In this document: piece by piece, positions 47,401 to 55,381 of the stretch
Numbering within the stretch: position 1 is the first letter of the stretch
How the letters are laid out: every line of letters begins with the position of its first letter
Source of the DNA: Clostridium sp. AF37-5
GTDB lineage: Bacteria; Bacillota; Clostridia; Lachnospirales; Lachnospiraceae
Direction of reading: 5' to 3'
DNA length: 64,000 nt
Assembly: GCF_003477605.1 (NCBI RefSeq)
Contig: NZ_QUDR01000016.1
Location: forward strand, 6,311 to 70,310
The notes under the pieces: generated by a model
What the model was told of the DNA's origin: nothing
The model's input: only the letters and a program-made list of their open reading frames with translations
Database searches by the model: none
Position numbers and translations under genes: made by a program

Positions 47401-48348
47401 CAACTTAGGAAATTTCTCATATGCTTGTGACAAATAATCCGGATTACTGCTTACTTCCAGCTTGTCCTGTATCGTCGGAACTAAATGATTTTTATCTGCA
47501 CTGTATTTTCTTTTCTCTACCCACACATAATCTGCTGCCTTTTTTACTAACTGCTTATCGGTATCCCCCAACTTATCGTATTCATGCTCCAGCTCTACAC
47601 GTGGTTGATTACTCTCCAGTTCTTTCATATACTCAACATTATCCTGGTACTTATTCCACAAACTGGTGTATTCCTTGTAATCTTCCCACGATACACCTTT
47701 TTTTCCTAACTTTTCCTCAAAATCTTTTGGCTGAACTTTTTCCCATTCTCCCGAAAATCCCCGTTTAAACAAACCACTATCTGCGATTCTGGACTTAAAC
47801 AAGTCTTTATTTTCCTTTACATTTGCAAGCGCAGTTTGAATTTCATCATAGTTCATTTGTGATGGATTTCTGTATGTATTACCAGATGAAGTCCGAAATA
47901 ACTGGTTTGTCTTTTCCGCATTATTATTGCGAACATTACTTCCATTTGTACTCTGCTGTTCTCTCTGCTTTCTTCTCTGCTGTTCCTGTTTTTCCCTTTG
48001 TTCCCGTCTCGGAATTTCCGACAGCATATTATTTTCTGCCTTTGCTGCATTGCGAATCAGCGTATTGGTTCTCTTATACTTTTCGCTGTTCTTTTGCGTT
48101 CTTTCTTTAATTTCTACTGCTTTCTCTGCCAATCGGCGATAGCGGGATTCTGACTGATTCGTATAGTCGGTATCCGAATACTTTTTATCCTCACCATAAT
48201 AAGAATCAGCCTTTGCTCTGGTCTCACTTGCTATTTTTTGTCCCTGCATATCTCTTTCATACAACTTGTCCTGACTCTCAAAATAATTTGATATAATACT
48301 CCCGGAACCGGATGCATGATTATTCTGTTTCTTTTTCTTATTTGCCAT
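38410..48348 (-). CDS. Giant phage polyvalent protein with tandem nuclease-like domains
   Basis: A 3312-residue protein, the largest gene of the phage. In order: a basic, Gln-rich N-terminus (1-150); hydrophobic Gly/Ala segments (about 445-470, 585-605); a degenerate zincin-like domain (HESLE near 1026 instead of HExxH); a polyvalent-protein-type domain with ELSRKGVKDDISHGIG near 1268; two tandem copies of a domain of about 230 residues (about 1405-1635 and 1637-1870) starting DIRYSISVDLDKQIDD and resembling MuF-C/BECR-type nuclease domains; coiled coils; and a C-terminal LPD38-like region (about 2500-3000) with a membrane-like helix near 2936. Such proteins are thought to be packed in the virion and injected. 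Start behind AGGAG. Confidence 0.75.
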   Translation of the reverse strand: MANKKKKQNNHASGSGSIISNYFESQDKLYERDMQGQKIASETRAKADSYYGEDKKYSDTDYTNQSESRYRRLAEKAVEIKERTQKNSEKYKRTNTLIRNAAKAENNMLSEIPRREQREKQEQQRRKQREQQSTNGSNVRNNNAEKTNQLFRTSSGNTYRNPSQMNYDEIQTALANVKENKDLFKSRIADSGLFKRGFSGEWEKVQPKDFEEKLGKKGVSWEDYKEYTSLWNKYQDNVEYMKELESNQPRVELEHEYDKLGDTDKQLVKKAADYVWVEKRKYSADKNHLVPTIQDKLEVSSNPDYLSQAYEKFPKLKELKEKGIDVDYIIDSENINTDNKEQEAWDEGTRKIADEHPVVSSALSVGSNLLSPLELAEDVNHAVKNLSSDKSYPINHASHPYSSYTNNVRQTVSEGIDNDIGKFVYNAGMSTVDSAADILVTKGVKGTKLAGGAASALMGANAANQSYMDTYERTGSAGQSLITGLGAGLAEWASEKFSLDSFEALKTTNPKQFRDFAKNLVKQGAVEGSEELASDFANAFVDRAVNGSKSEYNENVKNYIQQGMSKDEAKKNARKDFLIQVAEDTAAGAFSGGLFGTYANVYSKAQYESLVKKNGTSITEGNEGTDLLAYAAKRGMDTYEKAKDDTEKYGKISVDIMENAENNFTEARTSGELARAYEDAIRGVPDSLGVEIDQMAREKAQELAKKSKYAKFESERQALYDIMDASVSNAMKRTVSLNQKSEMMQKESVSKQEEDATANIDTTFDRVNLDEGMERNQRPVEVQELQPEKTKQNDAPSENVTNANFRKTENAAFTASDEQVKVKGFREIGKESATVETTDGEVVNLADLSFQDEGTQNLFNIASKMDNAAAATALVDYYNGKDNAGVYANNFRMAYRMGRLGSISFDKMMQASKSFRIMSDKGAMRLVYELGKVHGENAKAAEAENKVAPAQKKGKGEYEDYRYASEDKDSFVRVKKELAKKTGLDVLDLNTLTDKDADTVNGLLNMDRGQMAFAEDAENKFGVVIHESLEFASVMSEKEYQKLMGVMLNYLVEKHGAEDIHALIESYQRAYEQVEGEKSYEDAAGELINDAVSGVFYDEAGAKNFIDWVMKDAKLDVNAKKNVFQKIADLVKHVFEKIKKYIDDTPMTKAARLAAELNVEQKEKIQQMFMDAVDKAGENYKKLDSNNKGEEKEKRGKYSVKVIPDTIQDDIKTNLKDVANMPTVSNVKETEFSKGKIKLVDQVAEFFDDIGNNVYNEMLGDVELSRKGVKDDISHGIGRAKAISFKAIPDIIKNGKIVNYSSNYKGKGHARVVIAAPIEIVGSQEKICGKYIMAVVLRRENAKQRFYMHEVATIKRDELLFKTRTYNKVISNPSNNPSLEEILTNIVGNVKNKDSKMTNEKPTKENKDIRYSISVDLDKQIDDVLNDTVPKDYTHVYLGETTKALKELGWNDLPMLMTNQHVYSVINGKEDKGARYKKIRNYHNLGKEKFMHVLEDIESPWMIIKSNNKENNADLVMVSSVVDKNGNVVIAAVKPNGVGRKKTATLDANIMLSMYGKESLHNYVEKAGRENRIIKVNPDKAVGPTVQFRGNILHQDYKDNLARYKEIVKNIISGEGEKYSTRVSKRAENSREANSGENKDIRYSISVDLDKQIDDVLNDTVPKDYTHVYLGETTKALKELGWNDLPMLMTNQHVYSTIKTQEEAKKENRFKPKTNYHGLGKGLFTKLQKQLETPAMIIKSNTNENNADVILVTNVKDNQGNVVIAAIKPNGSGRVKGEHTIANVMLSLYGKKSIQNYVESARKENRIIKVNPDEAVWPMGQSHGGLLHQDYSNNLARYKEIVKNIISGEGEKYSLHVSERAEKLRHSLAETMTTEESLVEENEQLKKVVEMLQSEFKPGKKTIPEPARVEAVCKKILKKYHSSFDAETFRDNLTKLYAYMNEEGADYKEALKITSEIARGVLEKSTAKDMTLYNEYKDLREYFRKTKLALSEAQKSEVNYMYGSMGEFRKSNFGRLRIVSEGTTLDQVWGELSEKYPELFKADTNDGDMIAEVMTVLDGLRPTYRNAYGEDIEQASYDLALNIYKEMSMIPQRQTFKDKADAAVEREWKEANRVYLAMLQDYRKECEKQFLEGLKVSMNDQIKNKNQRIREAYAKIHDYANVIETTQNGELIRKYQHEIEKQKRYIERLKKGQDKKIAEMKIENRQYRKNLSEQKKQTEAKNKIRRLHKQMRQMLMKPKEGMYVPQDLVRSVIDVCEAVNLGAKEGTQLYNALDDARQYFEKMKNDPDYNFASEYDEDIDYELQRIANRFKNNGNSIYDLSSADLDEVYDAMKMVYKTIRRATELIRKEGETNARKAAERVIHEVRSAKGVSSFMSTHKVLRKFPEFTLKSLNSYRAFRRITGYADGEFMQEWRELNEGQRKMLKIQQDGEAILADVMEDENVVKLMKTFDKKQGMVDTGLVYEDGKKVQVTKGMRMALVMHGMNKDNLRHMIYGGVTMPNMELYLKGDKKGAYDKTKKAVGVTSAKIQAMEDAMSPEEKKVLRAFKKLFHEYTGRVINETSMELYGFKKANEKNYYPISVDQNYVAADITGLKMDKTLEGAGFLKERVQSTKPLVLESIIDTAQRSLKITSEFGGLAIPIRNFNKVYNGSTWKVTDVDSEDVSTKSVLVQDDTVHKAMQDVWGRMASNYIDNLISDLQNARTGESTVFDMLRGNFAGSVLTGNWSVIMKQAASYPTAVATLGWEPVMKALAKGGKHGLPISSADRELIAKYTPLLWYRNKGNSTQEMADIDNLNSLTNRMPVVKEVKNMIQKVDVATVGRLWYASQYYVDANYKDLKKETDAYYRQVAEVFNRCVEDTQPNYTVMQRPDYLRDPSKIKKVMFMFMTQRMQNGGILYDAACNLHAKNQNGTKEQKKQARKEFAWAVSSQLVSAAVLSTMTFLARGLLHKVNPYRDDENELTTESVMSEWMNGVLGSLSGSFIGGNELYNLVYSAITKEKYYGIEVSLFSEISSLCESIVKMGNGVIDAFSDSDEEAENGKDAIKNAFFDAAGVVAKMCGIPVDNVKNVAVGIWKNVEDVTSGEGLFSFSTDKEEPKANVYGKKIYDALMDDDKKTAAQYREKMKQNGKKGEGDVETAVKDQLASRNDLVKQAAQYRLAKNHNGYMECYNKLIKMGFNHYEIVAATNSALNKMQDKTESGAKDAHDYLSFYKSDDLVAAIEEGKGYEEILQQMYEEAMTKIEKDDEKHELSASKKEKKAFASIRSKLSSEYKDKFRSAKNTHEKQLIMQKLYKLKIKGKCIYTSDTFKKWNEE

Positions 48349-48362
48349 AATATATATTCTCC

Positions 48363-49559
48363 TTACTTTTTCTTTTTGCTTTTCTTTGAGGACTGTTTCT
48401 TTTTGTTTTTATTCACCTGTTTTTCCAAATAGTCATTGTAAGAGCCTACTGTCTGTAACTCCCTGCTGCTAGGCAGATTTCGCATAAAATCAACATAGGA
48501 TAATGTAGTCTTCGCATCTGCTCCGGCCGCCACTGCACTGTCATAGGTTGGATATTTGCTTAACCCTCTCGTAGTAGTTCCATCAGAGGTTATATATGTC
48601 GGTAAATCTTTTGCTGTATATCCCAATAAAACACTCCATACATAATTGCTTTGATCAGCAGATAACACGCCACTCTTTTCCATATTGTTCAAATATTCTG
48701 CGATACCCTGCGTGTCATTGTTCTTAGCCAATTCCTTAACCTTCGACTTAATATCCGTTGGAATCTTAATCCCACCGGTTGAAGATGCCCCTTTGCCCGA
48801 CGCACTTCGTTTACTAGCGGATGCAGCAGCGGCCTTAGCTTTTTTTGATAACTGGTAATCCTTATTCTGCCAGTAATTGGATGCGTTCTGCTGCTGTCTC
48901 CACTGGCTGTTGCCATTTTGCTGTTCATACTTCCACTGCTGATTAGATACATTCGCAGTATAGTTGTTAAAATCGTTATTATATGCCGCATCATATCGAT
49001 TCGCATAATAGTTTCTGTCATCCTGCCAATCGCCAACCTTGTCCCGATACTTCGCATAATCACTTTCGTCAAGTCCCTGATACATGGACAAGTCGGATCT
49101 CTGATTATCCAAATCCGTCTGATAACGGTTGTACGCTGCCTCGTACAAACTAGGAATTATATTATTCAAGGCTGACATGTTTTCCTGATACGCAAGGTTG
49201 CCGGCCGTAGCCGCATAAGAGTTTCCATATCCTCCGGACAACGCGGCCGCCTGCGCCGTTGCATTCTGCATCCCTAACTGTGCCTGCCTCTGATACTGGT
49301 CCTTATAATTCTGATACAAAGCATCCTTTGTATAGTCATAGGAAAAACCTTTGCGATTTGCAATCGCATCCGCCAATCCGGTTATCTGTGTTCCATACTT
49401 ACTGGTATAAGCTGCCGGCCTTGCCTTCTCCGTCTTTTGCAACGTACTCTTTGCGGCGTTTACTGCTTTCGATGGCGTATAAGACTTTATTGTCGGTGTC
49501 TTCACAGTTGTTGCTTTGGTGATTGTTATTTTACTGCTACTGCTCTTCTTTTTCGCCAT
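48363..49559 (-). CDS. Probable internal virion (ejection) protein
   Basis: A 398-residue protein with Lys-rich ends (AKKKSSSS and KKKQSSKKSKKKK), an Ala/Gln-rich helical centre (LGMQNATAQAAALSGGYGNSY) and a Tyr/Asn/Gln-rich stretch (about 150-235). There is no signal peptide. Position between tail genes and the giant protein, composition and size fit the ejected inner-virion proteins of podoviruses, but I cannot name a family. The start is the ATG at 49559, nine bases after GGAGG; it overlaps the upstream gene by 23 bases. Confidence 0.6.
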   Translation of the reverse strand: MAKKKSSSSKITITKATTVKTPTIKSYTPSKAVNAAKSTLQKTEKARPAAYTSKYGTQITGLADAIANRKGFSYDYTKDALYQNYKDQYQRQAQLGMQNATAQAAALSGGYGNSYAATAGNLAYQENMSALNNIIPSLYEAAYNRYQTDLDNQRSDLSMYQGLDESDYAKYRDKVGDWQDDRNYYANRYDAAYNNDFNNYTANVSNQQWKYEQQNGNSQWRQQQNASNYWQNKDYQLSKKAKAAAASASKRSASGKGASSTGGIKIPTDIKSKVKELAKNNDTQGIAEYLNNMEKSGVLSADQSNYVWSVLLGYTAKDLPTYITSDGTTTRGLSKYPTYDSAVAAGADAKTTLSYVDFMRNLPSSRELQTVGSYNDYLEKQVNKNKKKQSSKKSKKKK

Positions 49560-49815
49560 AATCCTCATCCTCCTCTTCTATGATGGGTTCCTCTACCACC
49601 GGTTCCGAACCCCATATTGCAAACACGGCATTTACCACATTTTCTGTCTGCTCCTTCAACAATTCTTCTCTTCCGGATACGGAATTGAGATAGGTTCGTC
49701 TATGATTCTCTCCAACCTGAGATTTCACTTCTCCATCAATTAGTACCTTTCTTGTTAAGATGCTCACACTCTCTGTCGACAACATATCTACCGTTTTTTC
49801 TTCGTTAATTTCCAT
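49537..49815 (-). CDS. Small acidic phage protein, unknown function
   Basis: A 92-residue protein with a helical body (SILTRKVLIDGEVKSQVGENH) and a very acidic tail (EEPIIEEEDEDYGEKEEQ). Binding site GAGGAGG. Located between the tail fibres and the ejection proteins. The acidic tail could guide the basic protein coded next (Lys-rich ends), as a chaperone would; this is a guess. Confidence 0.6.
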   Translation of the reverse strand: MEINEEKTVDMLSTESVSILTRKVLIDGEVKSQVGENHRRTYLNSVSGREELLKEQTENVVNAVFAIWGSEPVVEEPIIEEEDEDYGEKEEQ

Positions 49816-49830
49816 TTCAATTCCTCCTCG

Positions 49831-50829
49831 TTAAGCCTTTCTATACCAACCGTATACATACCAATCGCTATATGTTTTTCCGGACGCGTATGCCCCATTC
49901 TGGACATAATATGAACCACTGCCGCTAATTAGATTAAATGGTGAATTAGTTCCATTGCCACTCGACACAATTCCAATCGGATAGACATTTGATGGACGAC
50001 TATGGTCAGGTTCATATGGCAGTCCGCTTATATGATGACAAGCATAACTACTTGTTGTTAATATCATTGCCTCTATAAATACAATGTCTCCCAGTCTATA
50101 ATAATTTCCCGTAGCCGCTGCAATTGACGTTTTAATCTCATTACTTGCTGTATTAAACAGTCTAGGAGTCCATGTTCCTTTTTCGTATTTTGCTGTGTAT
50201 TTTGTATAATTACTTGAATCCAGCAGCGTCTTCCATGTGTCCCAAGTTCCACTTGACATGGCTCTATGCTGCAATATTCCATTATTAAGCATGGCCAGTT
50301 GTGAATCCCAACCACTCGTATTATCCCAATTCATTTGCAGTATCTTTGCATCACCCCCGGGCTTTCCCGTTGTCATCTTAGAACTGGCAACAAATGCTTC
50401 TACTGCTCCCATCCTATCGGATGTACTCGATTTATCTGCAGATGCCGGACGCGTTGCAATATAATTAAGCAATGTGCTTATTCCTGCCGGCCCCATTGGT
50501 CCTTGCGCCCCAGTATCTCCTTTTGGTCCCTGAACACCTTGAATCCCTTGTGGTCCAGTTTCTCCCTGTGGTCCTTGTGGCCCTTCCGGTCCCGTTGCTC
50601 CGGTGTCTCCTTTGGGTCCTTGTGGTCCCGTTGCTCCGGTATCTCCTTTAAGGCCTTGTGGTCCCTGTGCTCCGGTGTCCCCCTTCGCACCAGTATCACC
50701 CTTTTCCCCTTGTTCTCCCTGCGGTCCCGTTGCTCCAGTATCTCCTTTAGGTCCTTGCGCCCCGGTATCTCCTTTCTCTCCTTTAAGACCTTGCGGCCCC
50801 TTAAAATTTCCAATCAAAAATTTTGCCAT
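49831..50829 (-). CDS. Collagen-like tail fibre with receptor-binding C-terminus
   Basis: A 332-residue protein. Residues about 10-118 are uninterrupted Gly-X-Y triplets ([19 protein letters not shown]), expected to form a collagen triple helix. A pyocin-knob-like part (about 120-210, [30 protein letters not shown]) and a C-terminal domain (about 215-332, [27 protein letters not shown]) follow. That last domain is clearly related to the C-terminus of the protein at 60766. A trimeric host-recognition fibre is the likely role. Confidence 0.82.
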   Translation of the reverse strand: MAKFLIGNFKGPQGLKGEKGDTGAQGPKGDTGATGPQGEQGEKGDTGAKGDTGAQGPQGLKGDTGATGPQGPKGDTGATGPEGPQGPQGETGPQGIQGVQGPKGDTGAQGPMGPAGISTLLNYIATRPASADKSSTSDRMGAVEAFVASSKMTTGKPGGDAKILQMNWDNTSGWDSQLAMLNNGILQHRAMSSGTWDTWKTLLDSSNYTKYTAKYEKGTWTPRLFNTASNEIKTSIAAATGNYYRLGDIVFIEAMILTTSSYACHHISGLPYEPDHSRPSNVYPIGIVSSGNGTNSPFNLISGSGSYYVQNGAYASGKTYSDWYVYGWYRKA

Positions 50830-50844
50830 TGTATCACTTCCTAT

Positions 50845-51726
50845 CTATTCATCCGGTAATATTAAATAAATGTCTCCAGTAGAATCTATTTCAAATTGAG
50901 GCGGTGTCTCATCATCTGTAGTAACCGCATATAGGTTTCCGTCAGCGTCTCCCATCAGATAAAAGAATCCATTAATTGGATTGATTACACCACTGTCACC
51001 TCTCTCGCCTTTATCTCCTTTATCTCCTTTTGGACCTCGAATTCCTTGTGGACCTTCTGGTCCGATTTCACCAGTTGCACCTCTCGGTCCTTGTAAACCT
51101 TGTGGTCCGGTTTCTCCGGGTACCCCCTGCAATCCTTGTACCCCGGTTTCTCCAGTATCTCCTTTGTCTCCTTTTACTCCCTGTTCCCCTTTTGGACCAG
51201 GCAGCCCTTGTGTCCCCTGTGGTCCACGCACTCCCTGAATTCCCTTTTCACCTTGCACACCTTGAATTCCTTGTGGACCTTCTGGTCCAATTTTTCCTTC
51301 CGGTCCAGTCAGCCCCTGCACACCCTGCGGTCCGCAATCACCCTTCTCTCCCTTTTCTCCTTGCACACCGTCTTTTCCTACATCGCCTTTCTCTCCCTTT
51401 TCTCCATCTGCGCCTTTGTCACCTTTGTCACCTTTGTCACCCTTCTCTCCCTTATCACCCTTCTCTCCTTTTTCTCCCCGTAACCCGCCGCTCTCTAACT
51501 GTTGCTTTAACTTGTCTGCAATCTCTTTTGCTTCCTTTGCCATCTTTACAGTTTCCTGCACTTGACTAAATTTCTTTTCTGTCTCCGATGTCATATTATC
51601 GGTCTCTATATTGTTCAATACATAACTTAGATTTTCTATCAAACGAATGATCCAGGAATTTAATTTCTGAATGTTTTTTTCGTCAATTCCATCCAGTTGT
51701 ATTGGATCAAACTGTAACGTAGCCAT
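50845..51726 (-). CDS. Collagen-like phage fibre or adaptor protein
   Basis: A 293-residue protein. The N-terminal part (1-78) is helical with a probable coiled coil. Residues about 80-245 are Gly-X-Y triplets rich in GEKGDKG and GPQG, and the last 45 residues form a small beta domain ([20 protein letters not shown]). The ATG shares one base with the stop of the nozzle-like gene (TAATG). The helical N-terminus probably attaches to the virion, and the collagen rod spaces the tip away from it. Confidence 0.8.
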   Translation of the reverse strand: MATLQFDPIQLDGIDEKNIQKLNSWIIRLIENLSYVLNNIETDNMTSETEKKFSQVQETVKMAKEAKEIADKLKQQLESGGLRGEKGEKGDKGEKGDKGDKGDKGADGEKGEKGDVGKDGVQGEKGEKGDCGPQGVQGLTGPEGKIGPEGPQGIQGVQGEKGIQGVRGPQGTQGLPGPKGEQGVKGDKGDTGETGVQGLQGVPGETGPQGLQGPRGATGEIGPEGPQGIRGPKGDKGDKGERGDSGVINPINGFFYLMGDADGNLYAVTTDDETPPQFEIDSTGDIYLILPDE

Positions 51727-53603
51727 TAGTATCCCCCCTGTTCTAAAACTTTAGAAATGCTATAAATTCTTGCATCTCCCTTACCTCTTAACCGTATCCT
51801 CATATGGTCGCATCGAATCGGGAATATCGGCACCTCAAAACTTCGCATCGTTACAAAAGAAGGTGTGTCTCTACGACTCTCTTCATATTTAGACTCCATA
51901 TGTGCAGCCTCCTCCCATACTCCACAAGAATCATACATTACATCTACATCTAATTCTGAATCTAACGGCAAAGACAACCTCAAACATATTTTTGATATAT
52001 ACTTGTTATTGGGATAGCTTATCCCTATCAAGCCGGTTTCCGCACTCCACTCAAGTATTGTTTCCAGTCCTTCCTCTGTCGTGTAATCCCTTGATGTAAT
52101 CTCCATTACTTTTCTATCATTCATATAAAGCAAAGACCCATCCAGGTTTACGAATTTATCCATACTGCATAAAGATTTCTCATCCTCTTTGTGCCACATT
52201 CCTTTGCTCGAATCATACACAAGTGTCTCGTAACGAGTCGTGCGTATATTTTTCCCGTGCATATAGTATTTTGCCCCCAGTGCGCCTGCCCTTACCTTTT
52301 CGTAGCGTTCTCCACCTAATGCTGCACTAATTGATACCGGAGTACTTCCGTCATACGCACACACATCCTCGCGTGATTTGTAATACAATATTTCATTCAC
52401 AAGCACCAGACTTTCCGAACATCCCTTTTGCACACCACGGCATCGCTGCGTATTAATCTGATAATTTGCCGGATAAGAACCGTATACCTTATGAATACAA
52501 TCCTCTTTGAAAAACAAAACTTGTCCGCCGTATGCTGTACATCCGGTAAATTCTCCATCACTGCCGACCGTTGCCGCATATGAATCTGCCGCAGTACCCA
52601 GATAAGAATACCAATTTGTCATATCTCCCTGCTTACAGCAGTAAATTTCATGTTTCTCCGAAGAACACCCCCATATACGGTTGTCACTTTCACACACATA
52701 ATCCATATCCGGAACACTACGTTTCAATGTAATTACTCCAGTTTGTGTCGTATTATTGGTAAGCAGAGCCGTTACAATGATGAAATCATCCTTTTTATCC
52801 CAGATTGCCATATCCTGATTAAACGTATCAGCAATGCTTCCCGTCACACCATCAATCTTCACTACGTCATATTTTTCAAACGGCTTCCCTATGCCCGGAT
52901 TTGATATTTTGGTATAGCTTGTAGCCACTGCCGTCCACTGGTTCTCGGATTCATTCCACAACTTCAATGCATTTGGTGTTGTCCCAGTATCCATCCAGTA
53001 AATGGCACCATTAGAGCATGTAGTTATCTTTGTCCAGGTAGTCGTATACTTTTTAATCACATGCGGTGTCGATGATGTATCCAGCCACAAATCATCTGCC
53101 TTCGGTGATTGAGGTGACGCTGCTCCGATAGACGGTGCCTTTGTAATAGGGGTAATATCTGCCCCATCCAGCGTACACATGGAAAATGTTACCGTTCCTG
53201 CCGTTGCCTTTGATGCCTCCATATCTTTAAGCGTCTTGTCATTTGTATTAAATATCTTTTTGTCCGGCCAAATAGCCACATACGCCCCCATACCACACAT
53301 TACTTTGGGATTTTTCGCAAGCTGACCAATAATCTGCCAATCGTTCATTTCTTTGTCTGTATATACTAAGTTGCCATCCTCCACAAGCAAAATTCCGTTT
53401 TTCGCATACATTCCATAGATTTCTCCGGTACGAAACAACATTCTTCTCTTTCTTCTGGGTGCCAGTGCCGGGTAATAATCGGATGTCATGTTCTTCTCCA
53501 TATAAAATTCATTTTCCCCACAATTCATGGTATGGTTGTACCCGCCAAAAGCAGATATCATATCCCTTGTTGTTTCCATTTCTGTAGCTGGTGTTATTGT
53601 CAA
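51726..53603 (-). CDS. Tail-nozzle/stabilisation-type beta-propeller protein
   Basis: A 625-residue, mostly beta protein with repeated propeller-like blades ([54 protein letters not shown]). Size and place after the connector genes match the nozzle proteins of short-tailed phages (T7 gp12 / P22 gp10 type). The start is probably TTG at 53601-53603, five to six bases after GGGGGTG; a later ATG (METT) lacks a binding site. The role is inferred from position and fold type. Confidence 0.65.
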   Translation of the reverse strand: MTITPATEMETTRDMISAFGGYNHTMNCGENEFYMEKNMTSDYYPALAPRRKRRMLFRTGEIYGMYAKNGILLVEDGNLVYTDKEMNDWQIIGQLAKNPKVMCGMGAYVAIWPDKKIFNTNDKTLKDMEASKATAGTVTFSMCTLDGADITPITKAPSIGAASPQSPKADDLWLDTSSTPHVIKKYTTTWTKITTCSNGAIYWMDTGTTPNALKLWNESENQWTAVATSYTKISNPGIGKPFEKYDVVKIDGVTGSIADTFNQDMAIWDKKDDFIIVTALLTNNTTQTGVITLKRSVPDMDYVCESDNRIWGCSSEKHEIYCCKQGDMTNWYSYLGTAADSYAATVGSDGEFTGCTAYGGQVLFFKEDCIHKVYGSYPANYQINTQRCRGVQKGCSESLVLVNEILYYKSREDVCAYDGSTPVSISAALGGERYEKVRAGALGAKYYMHGKNIRTTRYETLVYDSSKGMWHKEDEKSLCSMDKFVNLDGSLLYMNDRKVMEITSRDYTTEEGLETILEWSAETGLIGISYPNNKYISKICLRLSLPLDSELDVDVMYDSCGVWEEAAHMESKYEESRRDTPSFVTMRSFEVPIFPIRCDHMRIRLRGKGDARIYSISKVLEQGGY

Positions 53604-53605
53604 GG

Positions 53606-53983
53606 TTACACCCCCGTTCTTTTTGGCTGCATTGGCATATGATTCCGAATATACCAGTTCTTAAAATCCTGATACCCATTACTGAATACCGCAATCTGGT
53701 TATTGTACATTCCCATATCACGGTTATAAAAATCGATTTGAGCCATCAAATAATCAACGTACACTTTCGCGTAGGTATCCGGTATTAATAGGTCTTCATT
53801 CATATGTTCTTCATCATATCCATCAAATACAACGTCCACATTTTCTTCATACCTGCTAATTACCTCATCATAAACTTGTCCATCAAGCATCGATAACCAT
53901 TCAATTTTTTCCATGTCCGAAAATCGGTTTGGTCTTAACCGGTCTGCTTTTTCAATTGCTTCCTGCACTCTCAACTTTCTCAC
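53606..53983 (-). CDS. Phage head-tail adaptor-like protein
   Basis: A 125-residue helical protein (RVQEAIEKADRLRPNRFSD, then LMAQIDFYNRDMGMYNNQIA). It sits between the coat and nozzle genes, where adaptor or ring proteins are coded. The start is GTG at 53981-53983, or TTG at 53974 with GAGGTGA in front; no ATG is available. A terminator (53992-54023) stands directly before it, so it is expressed by read-through. Confidence 0.6.
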   Translation of the reverse strand: MRKLRVQEAIEKADRLRPNRFSDMEKIEWLSMLDGQVYDEVISRYEENVDVVFDGYDEEHMNEDLLIPDTYAKVYVDYLMAQIDFYNRDMGMYNNQIAVFSNGYQDFKNWYIRNHMPMQPKRTGV

Positions 53984-53991
53984 CTCAACCT

Positions 53992-54023
53992 AAAAAAAGC
54001 GGGGAAGGTCACTGCTTCCCCGC
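53992..54023 (-). terminator. Terminator inside the structural gene row
   Basis: GCGGGGAAG / CTTCCCCGC with a seven-base loop and seven T on the minus strand, right before the adaptor gene's start region. It probably makes coat-gene mRNA more abundant than tail-gene mRNA. Confidence 0.88.
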
Positions 54024-54045
54024 AACTTTCCTCTTATCAGGGGAA

Positions 54046-54285
54046 CTAATTGCTTTCATTTTTGGCTACTAACTCAGAAATCTTTGTTTCTGTCTCCTCG
54101 TCTGCTTTTTCAGAATTACGCAATACCTCAGCCACATAATATGGCACCTCAACTTCCACTCCGCGCTGAATGCGGAATGTAGTTCCATTTACAACTACGG
54201 TAACGTCTTCCGAATATTTATCCTTGTCTTTAAACAATTTAATCTTAACCAAACGCGTAATATCGTCCTTTTTTGCTGTTGCCAT
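54046..54285 (-). CDS. Small phage structural protein behind the coat gene
   Basis: A 79-residue protein, beta-rich in the middle (VTVVVNGTTFRIQRGVEVEVPYY) with a helical acidic tail. Proteins of this size and place often follow N4-gp56-type coat genes and may decorate or close the capsid. Start at 54283-54285 behind AGGAGG; the upstream ATG has no binding site. Confidence 0.65.
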   Translation of the reverse strand: MATAKKDDITRLVKIKLFKDKDKYSEDVTVVVNGTTFRIQRGVEVEVPYYVAEVLRNSEKADEETETKISELVAKNESN

Positions 54286-54337
54286 GATTCTTCCTCCTTT
54301 TTCAAATGGGTTCCCCTCGAAAAGAGAACCCATCCTC

Positions 54338-55354
54338 TTAGTTTGCTGTTACTGTGCCGGCTTTAAAACCACACGACTCAATACGAATCATGTACTGTTC
54401 CACCAGACGCTCTGCCGTCTTAATAGCTTTCCAGCCAACCGTTGAACGCTGATTCAACGGGTCTTCTCCCGAACCCAGCTGTTTGACAATATGCTGTAAT
54501 CCGCCACCTTCTACTTCAGTTACACCGTAGGCGTGTGCTGCAATTACCATTGTGCAGTAAACCGCCAAACCTTCCGGACAGGTTTCGTCTTTCAGAATTT
54601 TGGCTTCTGAATTCTCTACGAAACGAATATTTCCAATGCGTCCGATTTCACCCTTCCACATCTTATCCGGTGTCGTGTACTTATTCCATTCCTCAAATCC
54701 CTTTGATGTTTTCACATCATAAGCAGCGTTCGGATGAATAACACATACAAAGGCATCCTCTATTGTTTCCGCGTTTACACTTCCAAGATAGGCTGCTGCC
54801 TGCAAAAAGATATCTACATTCAATTTGCAGGTTCCATCCAATGTCTTTCTTGTAAGGACCTCTGTGCCGTCCGATTTAGGTGCATACATTACATTGGTGC
54901 CACCGCTAATTACATCACGCGTAATGGTATCTAACGTACGTCCAGCCTGCGAACCACTTAACTTTGTAGCCTGCACCACATTGTTATCAATTGCTGTGAG
55001 TTCCAGCACATCCGTAAGAGTGATATAATCACCGTACTGCTGTACCTCGGATTTAACCGTGGTCACCTTCATCTTACTACCATCCGGCGTTACGCCTTCC
55101 ACCAAAGGGGTGGTGTTTTTCGGTAACGAATCATACTTTCTAAATTCGATTACCTTACCACCGTTTTTTGGAATTGGATATTTATCACCAAACTGGTCAA
55201 ACACCAATTTTGGCTCTGCCATCGTAATCAGAGATTTTTCATAAAACTCTTTCATCTCGGCAGTCATTCCCGAGTCGCCTGTTGTATTTGGATTTAAATT
55301 CCCTGCAAACATCTGTAAAGACATTCGTTTTGCCAATTTTCTTGCTTTGTTCAT
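54338..55354 (-). CDS. Major capsid protein, N4-gp56 family
   Basis: A 338-residue coat protein with the family motifs MTAEMKEFYEKSL, AEPKLVFDQFGDKYPIPKNGG, IEFRKYDSLPKNTTPL and QYGDYITLTDVLELTAIDN. The first 25 residues are basic and end in SLQMFA|GNLNP, matching the LQxFA motif cut by Prp proteases; the mature coat would then begin at Gly18. Start at 55352-55354, eight bases after GGAGG. Followed by a terminator after one more gene, which fits the need for high expression. Confidence 0.92.
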   Translation of the reverse strand: MNKARKLAKRMSLQMFAGNLNPNTTGDSGMTAEMKEFYEKSLITMAEPKLVFDQFGDKYPIPKNGGKVIEFRKYDSLPKNTTPLVEGVTPDGSKMKVTTVKSEVQQYGDYITLTDVLELTAIDNNVVQATKLSGSQAGRTLDTITRDVISGGTNVMYAPKSDGTEVLTRKTLDGTCKLNVDIFLQAAAYLGSVNAETIEDAFVCVIHPNAAYDVKTSKGFEEWNKYTTPDKMWKGEIGRIGNIRFVENSEAKILKDETCPEGLAVYCTMVIAAHAYGVTEVEGGGLQHIVKQLGSGEDPLNQRSTVGWKAIKTAERLVEQYMIRIESCGFKAGTVTAN

Positions 55355-55381
55355 TTTGCTTACCTCCATTCTGCACATCGG

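Noticed and set aside
49831..50829. Diversity-generating retroelement acting on the tail proteins
   Set aside because: The C-terminal domains are duplicated, but no reverse transcriptase gene or template repeat is seen in the window.
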